64,000 bases of DNA from Nocardia colli (GCF_008704205.1 NZ_VXLC01000004.1:868001-932000), one strand, 5' to 3'; positions 46,278 to 55,556 are shown, counted from the stretch's first letter. Numbers and translations: made by a program. The notes: a model not told the origin generated them from the sequence alone.

Positions 46278-47278
46278 GGGCCCTCGACCGTCACCGTCGA
46301 CCAATCGAACGTGAGCTCCTCGAGTATGTCCAGCTCGCTGCAGAACTTGTGCAGCCCACTGAAATTGGACAGCAACCGCTTCGCCGACGGGTCGTGCTCG
46401 ACCTCGCGCAGCATCTCGTGTCCGCCGTCGAACCCGACCAGATCGACGATCCGATGCCAGGTCGGAAAGTTGTTCGCGGCGAACGCTTCCAGCCCGTCGA
46501 CCATAGCCTCCCGGAACAGGGCGCGTTCGGCCGGACCGAGCCGGTGATACACCGCCTTGGCGATCTCGTCGGCGATCGAGGAGTGGCAGTACTCGTCGCG
46601 GTTGTGCATGGTCGCGGTGACCTTGTTGATCGGCTGGATCTCGTCGTCCTCGGCGATCAGATCGAGGTAGGAGTTGATCGAGATCTCGGCGACCGTGGTG
46701 AAGGCGAGCGCGCTGAGGTCGCGCTGCCAGCGGTGCTCGCTGCGTTCCATGCGCTGCCGGAGCCGGGAGGCCTTGTGCCCGAGCGGGAGTGCCGTCTCGG
46801 GCATCCGCCAGCCGCGCCGGCGCCGCATCACCGAGCTGGCATTGAGGTGCATGAGGGTGTGGTACTGCTCGTCCAGCATCGCCTGGGTCATGGAGGTGGT
46901 CAGCGTCTCCATCTGCAGGCCGGTGTCGAAGGTTTCGTCGATGACCAGCGCGAAGGTCGGGTTCACCACGTGCTGTTCGGTGTCCATGATGTGCTTGTTG
47001 AAGGCCACCCAGCCCCAGCCGAGCAACCGCGCCCGGAGATCGGGGTCCATGGCCTGGTAGGTCGGGTGGTCCCGGAACGGGATGAGACCTTCCGGATAGT
47101 CGGGCCGGGCGGGTTCGAACAGTTCGTCCAGGTCGGGCTCGGGGCGCTTCACCATCGCGCGCCGATGCCAGTTCGCGGTGAGCCTGCTGATCACCGCGTT
47201 CTCGACCGGATCGTCGGGGTCGTGCTCCGGTAGCGACGGCACGGCAGTACCGCCTCCGGGATATTGTGGCAAAGTCAC
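46274..47278 (-). CDS. AurF-like diiron N-oxygenase
   Basis: The 334-residue protein matches the p-aminobenzoate N-oxygenase (AurF) family: FNKHIMDTEQHVVNPTFALVIDE, TQAMLDEQYHTLMH, FTTVAEISINSYLDLIAED and MHNRDEYCHSSIADE. These supply the Glu/His set expected to bind two irons. Known members oxidise an amine to hydroxylamine, nitroso or nitro, or make azoxy groups. GGAGG lies before the GTG start, two bases after the PKS stop. In this cluster it is the natural candidate for N-oxidation of the hydrazine-derived group. Confidence 0.88.
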   Translation of the reverse strand: MTLPQYPGGGTAVPSLPEHDPDDPVENAVISRLTANWHRRAMVKRPEPDLDELFEPARPDYPEGLIPFRDHPTYQAMDPDLRARLLGWGWVAFNKHIMDTEQHVVNPTFALVIDETFDTGLQMETLTTSMTQAMLDEQYHTLMHLNASSVMRRRRGWRMPETALPLGHKASRLRQRMERSEHRWQRDLSALAFTTVAEISINSYLDLIAEDDEIQPINKVTATMHNRDEYCHSSIADEIAKAVYHRLGPAERALFREAMVDGLEAFAANNFPTWHRIVDLVGFDGGHEMLREVEHDPSAKRLLSNFSGLHKFCSELDILEELTFDWSTVTVEGP

Positions 47279-47280
47279 GG

Positions 47281-50200
47281 CTATCCCTCCATTTCCTTCC
47301 GGCCGCCCGTGTCCGGGCGGCTAGTGGTGATCGCCTCGGCGAGGTCCTCGACGCTCGCCGCGAGCACCGCGCTCGACGAAATCTGGGTTCCCCAGCGCTG
47401 CTCGATCCGGGCCCGGATCTCGACCGCGGCCAGTGAGTCGCAGCCGACGTCGCGCAACGGGCGACGGCGCGGAATCCGTTGCGCGGGAAGGCCGAGCGCC
47501 GCGCCGAGCTCGGCGGTCAGGGTGTCCAGCAGACCCCCGGTAGCCGAGACCACCGTGGGTGATGCGGCGGGGACCTGTGTGTCGACCGGCGCCGACTCGA
47601 CCGGCGTGAACCAGGTGCGCCGCCGCTGCCACGGGTAGGTCGGCATCTCGTCCGGAACGGTGAGCGTCGGGTACAGCGCGGTCCAATCCGGATCGACACC
47701 GGCGGCGTACAAGCCGGCGACGATCTCCGCGAGCCGCGTGGTTTCGGACTCGTCCCGGCGTAGCCCGGCCACCGCCAGCCCGCTGTCACTGTCGGCGAGG
47801 CATTGCTCGATGGCTTGCGCCAGCACTGAATGTGGGCTGATCTCAAGAAAAACCGTTGGGCCCTCGGCAATTTCAGCACCTATGGCGTCGGCGAATCGAA
47901 CGGCGGATCGCAGGTTGCCGGCCCAATACCGGGCGTCGAGATCCGGACCGGACATGCGCTCGCCGGTGACCGTGGACCGGAACGGCACGGCAACCTGCGC
48001 GGCCCGCATTCCGGTGAGCGCGGAGATCAGCTGCGGTTGCAGGGGATCCATGAACCGGCTGTGCGAGGCGAAGTTGATCCGCACCCGCCCCGCACGGGCC
48101 CCGGAGTCGCGCAGCTCGGCGAGCAACGCGTCCAGCGCGTCCGTCTCACCGGACAACACCGTCAGACGCGGACTATTGCGCGCGGCCACCACGATCCGAT
48201 CGCCGTAGCGCGCGACGGCCGCCTCCGCCTCGGCAACCGGCATCGCCACCGCGACCATCCCGCCCAGGCCGTCCGCCTGCGCGGTGAGTTCACCACGGCG
48301 ACAGATGAGTTCGGCGGCGGTAGGTAGATCGATCGCCCCGGCGACCGTGGCGGCGGCCACCTCCCCGAAGCTGTGACCGATGACGATATCGGGCCGAATT
48401 CCCCAGGACCTCAAGTGTTGCGTCAACGCCACCTGCATCGCCCACACAGCCGGTTGGATCACCGCTGTCTTGGCCAGCTCCGTCCCGTCGTCGTCGGCGA
48501 GCACCTTCAGCAGCGACCAGCGGGCCGCGGATCGAATTGCCGCGTCACAGTTTTCGATTGCGTCGCGGAATGCGGCCGAGGTGTTCAGTAGCTCGCGACC
48601 CATGCCGACCCACTGGCTGCCGTGCCCGGGAAAGACGAAGGCGACGCGGCGTCCGCCGGAGGGCTGCTGTGCGACCTCGTCGAGCAGCCGATCGCGTAAC
48701 GCGGCGGCCAGTCCGTCGCCGTCGAAAGCGGCCACCGCCGAACGCCATTCGTGATGCGCCCGACCACGGGCCGCGACGGCGCACACCTGCCGCGCGGTAA
48801 CCGGGTCTGCGCCGTCCAGCCGGTCCGCATACGCAGCTATAAGCTCCCGCGCGGCAACGGGATCGCGTGCCGAGAGCGGCAGCACCAGCGACTCAGGCGC
48901 ATCGTCGTCGTCCGTTTCCGCCACCACGGGGGAGGCGGTCAGCACAACGTGCACGTTGGTTCCGGACAAACCGAAGGACGTCACACCGGCTACCGGCGAC
49001 GAATCCTCCGGCCACGCAACAGGTTCGGTCGGCACACTGAGCGGCGTGCCCGGCTCCAGCAAGACCGGATGCGGTTCGGTCAGCAGCGGATTCCCCGGAA
49101 TCAGCCGATGATGCACGCTCAACACCGTTTTGATGAAGCCCGAGATCCCGGCCGCCCCTTCGGGATGACCGATATTGGTCTTCACCGAACCGACCAGACA
49201 CGGCCGCCCATCGGGGCGCGTTCCACCGAACACCTGGGACAGTGCCCGCAGCTCGATCGCGTCACCCGTATTCGTCCCCGTGCCATGGGCTTCCACGTAA
49301 TCCACCGCAGCGGGATCGACCCCCGCGCGGTCCAGCGCGTCGCGCAGCAACCGCTCCTGTGCATCCTGCGCCGGCGCGACCAGGGAACCGCCCCCGCTGC
49401 CGTCGTTGTTGCTCGCACTACCCGCGATCACCGCGTACACACGATTGCCGTCCGCGCGCGCCTGCGCCAGCGGTTTGAGCACCACCACGCCGACACCTTC
49501 GGACCGGACGAACCCATCGCCGGTGGCGTCGCCGAACCGGCAGCGCCCCCGCCGCGACATCAACCCGACCTGCTCGTAGATCGCGGCCAGCTCGGGCAGC
49601 AGCACCAGGTTCGCCCCGGCGGCCAGCGCGACGTCCGAGTCCCCGAGTTGCAGGCTCTGCCAGGCCAGATGCACCGCGGTCAGGGACGACGAGCACGCCG
49701 TGTCGACCGACACGCTCGGCCCGCGCAGGTCCAGCGCGAACGAGATCCGCCCGGACAGGAACGAGGACAACCCGCCGCCGGTCAGCGCGTGCAGGTCGAG
49801 CGAACTCTGCCGGGCCTGCAATTCCCAGTAGTCCCGGCCCATCTGCCCGACGAAGACACCGGTACGCGTGCCCGCCAGCGCGGTAGGCGCAATCCCCGCG
49901 TCCTCCAATGCTTCCCACGCCACCTCCAGCAGCAACCGCTGCTGCGGATCCATCCGATCGGCCTCCCGGGGCGAGATGCTGAAGAACGCGGCATCGAAAC
50001 CCTCGACGTCCTCGAGGAATCCGCCGAAGCGGCGAAACCCGGACGGGACCGCGGGCAGCCGACCGAGCACGGTCGGATGGTCGGCGCGCTCCACGGGCAC
50101 CTCGGTCACCGCATCCACGCCGTCGATCAGCAACCGCCAAAGTGCCTGGGGCCCATCCGCGCCCGGCAAACGGCAGCCGATACCGATGACGGCGACCGGT

Positions 50201-50979
50201 TCGATACGCCCGCGCAGAACGGGTTCCGGGGCCGGCGTTCGTGACTCATCGCTCGGTGGCAGGCATCGGCGCAATTCGGCGGCGATCATCCGGGTCAGCT
50301 CGCGGCGATGGGTCCGGACGAAGAAGTGACCACCGGGCAATTCGCGCGTTCGCACGGCCCCGTCGGTGAGCGCGCCCCATTCGGCGGCATCGTCCGGTGC
50401 GGCAAGGGCGTCGTCGCGACCGCTGAACACCACGATCGGGCACGCCAGCGGCGCGGCAGGCCGATGCCGGTAGGTGCAGAACATCGTCACATCCGCGCGC
50501 AGCGCGGGCAACGCCGAACGCAGCAGATCCCGCTCATCGCGCAATTCGGCCGGGGTGCCGCCCAGCTCGAAGATCCGATCGAGCAGATCGTCGTCGGACA
50601 ACTCGTGCATCGGCTCCGGTGCGAGCCGGTGCGGCGCGGCCAAGCCCGCCACCAGCAGCGCCACCGGCGCCCGGGGCAGCCGCACCGCCACCTGATACGC
50701 GAGCAGGCCGCCCAGGCTGTGCCCGAACAACGCGAAGGGCACGTCGAGATGCGGACGGAGCGTCTCGGCGATCGCATCGGCCAGTTCGTCCAGATCGGCC
50801 TGCGGCGCCTCGTCCGCGCGTTCCTCCCGGCCGGGAAGCAGCACCGGCAGCACGTCCACCCAGCCCGGCAAGTCCTGCGGCCAGCCACGGAAAACCGAAG
50901 CGCCGCCGCCGGAATGCGGGAAGCAGAACAGCCGCACCCGAGCCGAGCGCCGGGGCTGCCGGGCTAGAAACGCACTCAT
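47281..50979 (-). CDS. type I PKS with order TE-KS-AT-ACP
   Basis: The 1232-residue protein starts with a type II thioesterase domain (residues 10-240: GHSLGG with Ser88, Asp189 or Asp190 in GRDD, His218 in GGHFF). A ketosynthase follows (from 261; DTACSSS with Cys429, His565 in EAHGTGT, His605 in NIGHPEG), then an acyltransferase (about 775-1075; GHSFGE with Ser870, substrate motif FASH at 970-973) and a carrier domain (GCDSL, Ser1182). There is no KR, DH or ER, so one unreduced extension is expected. FASH is not the malonyl motif HAFH and is nearer the methylmalonyl YASH. An N-terminal thioesterase is rare. The ATGA overlap with the acyl-CoA dehydrogenase gene fixes the start at 50979. Confidence 0.93.
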   Translation of the reverse strand: MSAFLARQPRRSARVRLFCFPHSGGGASVFRGWPQDLPGWVDVLPVLLPGREERADEAPQADLDELADAIAETLRPHLDVPFALFGHSLGGLLAYQVAVRLPRAPVALLVAGLAAPHRLAPEPMHELSDDDLLDRIFELGGTPAELRDERDLLRSALPALRADVTMFCTYRHRPAAPLACPIVVFSGRDDALAAPDDAAEWGALTDGAVRTRELPGGHFFVRTHRRELTRMIAAELRRCLPPSDESRTPAPEPVLRGRIEPVAVIGIGCRLPGADGPQALWRLLIDGVDAVTEVPVERADHPTVLGRLPAVPSGFRRFGGFLEDVEGFDAAFFSISPREADRMDPQQRLLLEVAWEALEDAGIAPTALAGTRTGVFVGQMGRDYWELQARQSSLDLHALTGGGLSSFLSGRISFALDLRGPSVSVDTACSSSLTAVHLAWQSLQLGDSDVALAAGANLVLLPELAAIYEQVGLMSRRGRCRFGDATGDGFVRSEGVGVVVLKPLAQARADGNRVYAVIAGSASNNDGSGGGSLVAPAQDAQERLLRDALDRAGVDPAAVDYVEAHGTGTNTGDAIELRALSQVFGGTRPDGRPCLVGSVKTNIGHPEGAAGISGFIKTVLSVHHRLIPGNPLLTEPHPVLLEPGTPLSVPTEPVAWPEDSSPVAGVTSFGLSGTNVHVVLTASPVVAETDDDDAPESLVLPLSARDPVAARELIAAYADRLDGADPVTARQVCAVAARGRAHHEWRSAVAAFDGDGLAAALRDRLLDEVAQQPSGGRRVAFVFPGHGSQWVGMGRELLNTSAAFRDAIENCDAAIRSAARWSLLKVLADDDGTELAKTAVIQPAVWAMQVALTQHLRSWGIRPDIVIGHSFGEVAAATVAGAIDLPTAAELICRRGELTAQADGLGGMVAVAMPVAEAEAAVARYGDRIVVAARNSPRLTVLSGETDALDALLAELRDSGARAGRVRINFASHSRFMDPLQPQLISALTGMRAAQVAVPFRSTVTGERMSGPDLDARYWAGNLRSAVRFADAIGAEIAEGPTVFLEISPHSVLAQAIEQCLADSDSGLAVAGLRRDESETTRLAEIVAGLYAAGVDPDWTALYPTLTVPDEMPTYPWQRRRTWFTPVESAPVDTQVPAASPTVVSATGGLLDTLTAELGAALGLPAQRIPRRRPLRDVGCDSLAAVEIRARIEQRWGTQISSSAVLAASVEDLAEAITTSRPDTGGRKEMEG

Positions 50980-52154
50980 TTCGCCCGCCCCCGCCCGCCG
51001 AGCGAGCCCGCGATGATCATCTTCTGCACCTCGGAGCTGCCCTCGTAGATCCGCAGCGACCGGATCTGCCGGTACAGCCGCTCGGTCACGCTGTCCGCGA
51101 CCAGCCCCGCCGCGCCGAAGACCTGCACGCAGGCATCCACGATGTGCTGTGCGTGCTCGGTGGCGTACAGCTTGGCGATGCTGGAGTGTTTCGCCGCGGC
51201 CGGATCCCCGCGGTCGGCTGCCCACGCGGCGCGGGCCACCAGCAACGCGGCGGCGTTCAGCTCGACCTCGATGTCCGCGAACGTGGCCTTCACCAGCTGC
51301 AAGTCGAATTGCTTGGCGCCGTACATCTTCCGGTTCTTCGCGTGGCTCAGCGCGGCATCGGTGGCCCGGCGGGCGAACCCGATCGCCGCCGCGCCCACGG
51401 TCATCCGGAACCGTTCGAGCACCTCCATCGCGATCACGAAGCCGGCGCCCGGCCGGCCGAGCACGCTGTCCTTCGGCAGCCGGCAGTCGGTGAACTCGAG
51501 ATCGGCGAAGGAGCGCGGCGCGATCAGCGGAACCCGTTGTCCCACGGTCAATCCCGGGGTATCCGCGGGCACCAGGAACGCCGTCAGCCCCAGCGCGCCC
51601 GGCCCCTCGCCGGTCCGCGCGATGACGCAGAACAGGTCGGCGATACCGCCGTTCGCGATCCACGCCTTGGCCCCGTTCAGCACATAACCATCGGCGTCCT
51701 TGTCGGCCCGCAGACCGATCGCCGCGACATCCGACCCCACGTCCGGTTCGGAGATGGCGAACGCACCGCACAGCGTGCCCTTCGCCATCGGCGCGAGATA
51801 CCGTCGCTGCTGTTCTTCATTGCCGTGCCGCACGATCGGCGTCGCGGCCAGCGCCTGGATCGAGAACGCGAAATCGGCGAGATCGTCGGCGTAGGCCAGC
51901 CCCTCGCGCAGCAGGCACAGGGAGCGGCAGTCACCGGCCGCCGAGCCTTCCGGTCCCGCCGCCGGATCCAGCGCGGCCAACCAGCCGTGTTCACCCAGCG
52001 CCCGCAGGATCCGCAGCCCGGCCGCATCCGGATCGGCGCTCGAGTCATCCCACAGCTCAGCGTTTTCCGCGCACCAACTCTCGATCTGCTGGGCGCGCTG
52101 CACATGTCGCGGCTCGTAGAACGGAAGGGCGAGGATGCCCGCATCGAAGCTCAT
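50976..52154 (-). CDS. acyl-CoA/acyl-ACP dehydrogenase
   Basis: The 392-residue flavoprotein has the ACAD N-terminal, middle and C-terminal domains: CGAFAISEPDVGSD, VLNGAKAWIANGGIADLFCVIART, and the catalytic-base segment RIYEGSSEVQKMIIAG. ACADs oxidise the alpha-beta bond of acyl thioesters. In hydrazine-derived pathways a related enzyme is thought to oxidise a carrier-bound hydrazino group to a hydrazone or azo. It lies eight bases after the C45 gene and overlaps the PKS start. Confidence 0.92.
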   Translation of the reverse strand: MSFDAGILALPFYEPRHVQRAQQIESWCAENAELWDDSSADPDAAGLRILRALGEHGWLAALDPAAGPEGSAAGDCRSLCLLREGLAYADDLADFAFSIQALAATPIVRHGNEEQQRRYLAPMAKGTLCGAFAISEPDVGSDVAAIGLRADKDADGYVLNGAKAWIANGGIADLFCVIARTGEGPGALGLTAFLVPADTPGLTVGQRVPLIAPRSFADLEFTDCRLPKDSVLGRPGAGFVIAMEVLERFRMTVGAAAIGFARRATDAALSHAKNRKMYGAKQFDLQLVKATFADIEVELNAAALLVARAAWAADRGDPAAAKHSSIAKLYATEHAQHIVDACVQVFGAAGLVADSVTERLYRQIRSLRIYEGSSEVQKMIIAGSLGGRGRAK

Positions 52155-52162
52155 CGTTGCTC

Positions 52163-53203
52163 CTAGGACAGCGTGAAGATTTCGGTGGGGTGCACCACGG
52201 GATCACCTGGCCGCAGGTGCAATTGGCCGCGACCGGGGCACAACACGACCGCCGCCACCGTCCGTTCGCGGCGGATGTCCCCGTTGTCCGTGACGTTGAT
52301 CGGTGGCGCGGACAGCACGGCGAAATGGTCCTCCGGTTCGGTGCCCGCGGTGGCGAGCCGGGACCGGCACACCTCGAGCCTGCGCACGGAGGAATTGCGG
52401 GCGAACACGTTGATCTCGTCCTGAGCTGCGAAATCGGGATGCAGGAAATGGTTGGTGTGCAACACATTCGGCCCGTACTCGACCCTGAACTCGGTACCGA
52501 GCGCTTCGACATAGGCGGCACCGTCGCGGTCACACAGTACGATGTTGCGCGAACTCGCCAGCGGCAACTCCCGCAACAGACCCACCGCTTCCTCCACCGA
52601 GCCCGCGTGGTCGAGCAGATGCCGGATAGCCAGGTAGGGCGGCACACCCGGCCCCCACTCCCCGCCGAGCACGAGATTCAATCCCACCGCGAGCCCATCG
52701 CTGTTCAGGCCGAGGTAGCCGAGCAGCCCGCCGAAACTGAGCACCAGCGCGCGCCGCGCTGTCCCGGCTCGCGCGATCTCCAGCACGCTGATCTGATCGT
52801 CGAGATTGCCGTTGAGATCCACCGTCTGCGCCAGCACCGGATCGGGATCGGCCGACGCGAAGGTGGTGCAGTCCCCGGCGGTCGGAATCTTCTGGTAGCC
52901 AAGGATTTCGCGCCGCACCTGCAGTAGCACGGCTTCCCGCAGGTCGAGGTCCGCCCCGGCGGCGAGACCCTGGATCTCCTCGGCCAATTCCGGTGTGGCA
53001 GCGGTGATCTCGGCCAGGTAGGCGTCGATCGTCGGCCCCAGCTCGGCCGGCGAGACCGGGGCGGGGAGGAGCCGGTTCAACCGGCACAGCCCGTCGTCCA
53101 GGAAGCTCCGCAACTCGGCGGCCCTGGCCTGCCCGTGCTGATAGCCGAGGGCGAAACAGTCACCCTCGACTCGAATGAACGGAGTCCGCAGGACCGCGCT
53201 CAT
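52163..53203 (-). CDS. C45-family autoproteolytic acyltransferase/amidase
   Basis: The 346-residue protein resembles acyl-CoA:6-aminopenicillanic acid acyltransferase: VEGDCFALGYQHGQARAAEL at the N-terminus and the autoprocessing site GDCTTFA with Cys112 as the future N-terminal nucleophile, followed by TVDLNGNLDDQISVLEIA and GGLLGYLGLNSDGLAVGLNLVLGGEWGPGVP. The residue before Cys is Asp rather than Gly. Such enzymes cleave themselves and then transfer or hydrolyse acyl groups on amines. Here it may remove or exchange the acyl group that the GNAT adds. The start overlaps the GNAT stop in ATGA. Confidence 0.87.
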   Translation of the reverse strand: MSAVLRTPFIRVEGDCFALGYQHGQARAAELRSFLDDGLCRLNRLLPAPVSPAELGPTIDAYLAEITAATPELAEEIQGLAAGADLDLREAVLLQVRREILGYQKIPTAGDCTTFASADPDPVLAQTVDLNGNLDDQISVLEIARAGTARRALVLSFGGLLGYLGLNSDGLAVGLNLVLGGEWGPGVPPYLAIRHLLDHAGSVEEAVGLLRELPLASSRNIVLCDRDGAAYVEALGTEFRVEYGPNVLHTNHFLHPDFAAQDEINVFARNSSVRRLEVCRSRLATAGTEPEDHFAVLSAPPINVTDNGDIRRERTVAAVVLCPGRGQLHLRPGDPVVHPTEIFTLS

Positions 53204-53814
53204 TCGACGGCGCCCGCCAACTGCACCTTCGGATAAGCCGCCAATTTGCTTTTGACACCGGCCCATTCGCCGCACAGCACGCTGTAGAAGATGGCGTCGC
53301 GGCGACGGCCGCCCGGCATCGGATTGAAACTGCGCAGCACCCCCTCCTCGGTCGCCCCGATATTGCGCAGACCGCGCCGCGCCTGCTCGTTGAGCACGTC
53401 GGTCTTGAACTCCACCCGTTCCGCGCCGAGCCGTTCGAAAGCGTGCTCCAGCAGCAGGTATTTCGCCCACCGGTTGAGCCCGCGGCCGCGGAAATCGCGC
53501 CCGAGCCAGGACCAGCCGATCTCCAGCCTGCCGTCGCGCTCGGCCAGGTTCCCGTAGCTCATGCTGCCCGCGGCCCGCCCGCTGGCCTTGTCCACGATGT
53601 AGAAGACCACCCGGCGCCCGGCTCGCTGATCCTCCAGTGCCGCGTCGAAGAACGCGTCGAAGTCGGCCTCGGTCTCCACCAGCGAAACGAAGTACCGCCA
53701 GATGTCCGGATCCAGCGCGATCTCGCACAGCGCCGCCCGGTCCGCCGGCTCGATCGGCCGGAGCAGGAGGTGATCGTTCTCCAGCCGCGCCGGCGCAAGC
53801 TCTGCCCATCCCAT
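53200..53814 (-). CDS. GNAT N-acyltransferase (RimJ/RimL-like)
   Basis: The 204-residue protein has the GNAT fold: ARLENDHLLLRPIEPADRAALCEIALDP, GSMSYGNLAERDGRLEIGWSWLGRDFRGRGLNRWAKYLLLEHAFERLGAERVEFKTDVLNEQARRGLRNIGATEEGVLRS, with the acetyl-CoA loop RGRGLN. The ATG at 53814 lies one base after the ACP stop. In the related triacsin cluster a GNAT protein acylates hydrazinoacetate, and the same role is the best guess here. Confidence 0.9.
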   Translation of the reverse strand: MGWAELAPARLENDHLLLRPIEPADRAALCEIALDPDIWRYFVSLVETEADFDAFFDAALEDQRAGRRVVFYIVDKASGRAAGSMSYGNLAERDGRLEIGWSWLGRDFRGRGLNRWAKYLLLEHAFERLGAERVEFKTDVLNEQARRGLRNIGATEEGVLRSFNPMPGGRRRDAIFYSVLCGEWAGVKSKLAAYPKVQLAGAVE

Positions 53815-53815
53815 G

Positions 53816-54076
53816 TCAGACCGCACTTTCCGCGTGCCGGGACAGCTCGGCGGTCACGTCGCGCAGGGTGCGCATCGCGGCCACGTTCTCCTCGGTGAAG
53901 TTCGCCAGCGAGATGCCCGTGTCGTCGCAGACCGCGGTCAGGAACAGGACCTTGTTCAGTGAGGTGAGCCCGTAGTCGTCGACCATGTCGAGGTCCGGAT
54001 CGAGCTCACCTTGCGCGTTGTTCGACGCGATCACCTTCCGGAAGTTGTCGTGCACAGCCTTTTCCACATCAGGCAT
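53816..54076 (-). CDS. free acyl carrier protein
   Basis: The 86-residue protein is a discrete carrier protein: helix 1 VEKAVHDNFRKVIA, then DDYGLTSLNKVLFLTAVCDDTGI with the probable phosphopantetheine Ser39 in GLTSL, and EENVAAMRTLRDVTAEL. GLTSL differs from the usual GxDSL by Thr for Asp. AAAGGAAG precedes the ATG at 54076, which overlaps the ligase stop by eight bases. It is the likely carrier for the activated starter made by the upstream ligase. Confidence 0.88.
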   Translation of the reverse strand: MPDVEKAVHDNFRKVIASNNAQGELDPDLDMVDDYGLTSLNKVLFLTAVCDDTGISLANFTEENVAAMRTLRDVTAELSRHAESAV

Positions 54077-55556
54077 GGGTTCTTCCTTTCTCACCGATTT
54101 CCCGTCGATACTGGTCGAGGATCTGCCGCCGTTTCGGCTTGTACTGCGCGCTGAGCAGTCCGTTGTCGATGCTGAACCGCGGCCGGGCAAGCACGATCCG
54201 GCCGATGCGCTCGTCGCGCTCCAACTCGGCGTTGGTGCGCTCGACGTGCTCGGCGATGGCCGCCTCGTCGGCCGGTTCGGCCGTGGGGGAGACGACCGCG
54301 ACGAGCTGGGTCTGCGCCGGGCAGAACACCACGCAGTGCTCGATCGCCGGGCTCGCCGCCATCCGCTCCTCGATCGGCCGGACGATGATCTTCTTCCCGT
54401 TCGCCAGCACGATCACGTCGTCGGCGCGACCACGGATGTAGAGGAACCCGTCGTCGTCGAGGTAGCCGATATCGCCGGTCCGGACCGTGCCGTCCGCGCC
54501 GAACACCCCCATCGCCGGCCCGGCCGCACCGTATTCGTACCGCCGCGCCACCGGATAATCGCTGCGGACGCTGATCACTCCGTCGGCGTCGAACAACACC
54601 TCCTTGCCGGGCACGACCCGCCCGACGCTGCCCTCCCTGCTGGCGCCCGGATAGTTCTTGGCCACGATGCAGGTCTCGTTCATCCCGTAGCCCTCGTAGA
54701 TGGGCACGCCGAGACGGGTGAAGAAGCGCAGCATGTCCGCGCCGGCCGGCGCGGAACCGGTCCACAGGTAGCGGATTCGGTCGCCGAGCAACTCCTTGGC
54801 CGCGACCTGCGGATCGGCCTGCGCGGACAGATGCCGTTTCACCGTCTCGTAGAAACCCGGCACCCCCATCACCACGGTGGGCCGCACCTGCCGCATCGCG
54901 GCGAACGCCGCCTCATAGGTGCTGACCGTGACGTCGTGGCCGAAGCACAGCGCCGAATAGATCCAGTACCGCTGCTGCAACAGCGCCAGCGGCAGGAAGA
55001 CGAACAGGTGATCGCCGGGGCCGTGCGCGAACATGTCCTGGACCGCGCGCAGCGAGCTGTCGATGCTGCCCACGCTGGCCGCGAGTCCCTTCGGCACCCC
55101 GGTGCTGCCCGAGGTGAACTTGAGCGTCGTCGCCTCGTCGCTGTCGTACCGGACCGGGGGCAGTGGGTCCGCGGGTTGGCCGGCGAGGGTGCGCGCCTCG
55201 CTGATCGGCCGGACGCCGGCGGCGGCGGACGGCTGATCGGTGAACAGCAGCTTCAAGTCGTAGCGCGCGAGCAGCGCCGCGTCAGGCTCGAATTTGCCGG
55301 GTTCCAGCCCGGCGGTCACCGCCTTGCACCGCAACGCGGCGAGATCCAGCAGCACCCACTCCAGGCAGTTCGCGGCGAGAATCCCGATGCGATCCCCGGG
55401 CGCCACGCCCAATTCGCGCAGTCGAACCGCCAAACAGTCGGCCAGCGCGGACAACTCGCGCAGCTCGATCGTTTCCGTCGTGCCCAGCCGCGCGAAGGTG
55501 GCGTGATAGCCCGCAGGCGGCGGTGTCGTGACGATCCTGTTGATCACCGAATCCAT
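54069..55556 (-). CDS. adenylate-forming ligase (acyl-ACP synthetase)
   Basis: The 495-residue protein is an ANL-superfamily ligase: P-loop FTSGSTGVPKG (147-157), YGMNET, RTGDIGYLDDDGFLYIRGRADDVIVLANGKKI and C-terminal Lys in QYKPKRRQI. It resembles long-chain or free acyl-ACP synthetases rather than NRPS adenylation domains, since it has no clear amino-acid pocket code. Gene order (ligase, then ACP) suggests it loads the hydrazinoacetyl unit, free or N-acylated, onto the ACP. The ATG at 55556 overlaps the upstream stop by one base. Confidence 0.9.
   Translation of the reverse strand: MDSVINRIVTTPPPAGYHATFARLGTTETIELRELSALADCLAVRLRELGVAPGDRIGILAANCLEWVLLDLAALRCKAVTAGLEPGKFEPDAALLARYDLKLLFTDQPSAAAGVRPISEARTLAGQPADPLPPVRYDSDEATTLKFTSGSTGVPKGLAASVGSIDSSLRAVQDMFAHGPGDHLFVFLPLALLQQRYWIYSALCFGHDVTVSTYEAAFAAMRQVRPTVVMGVPGFYETVKRHLSAQADPQVAAKELLGDRIRYLWTGSAPAGADMLRFFTRLGVPIYEGYGMNETCIVAKNYPGASREGSVGRVVPGKEVLFDADGVISVRSDYPVARRYEYGAAGPAMGVFGADGTVRTGDIGYLDDDGFLYIRGRADDVIVLANGKKIIVRPIEERMAASPAIEHCVVFCPAQTQLVAVVSPTAEPADEAAIAEHVERTNAELERDERIGRIVLARPRFSIDNGLLSAQYKPKRRQILDQYRREIGEKGRTHA

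Noticed and set aside
45060..46304. TTG start at 46304 for the exporter
   Set aside because: The GTG at 46277 gives the GTGA overlap used in the rest of the operon and a normal exporter N-terminus.
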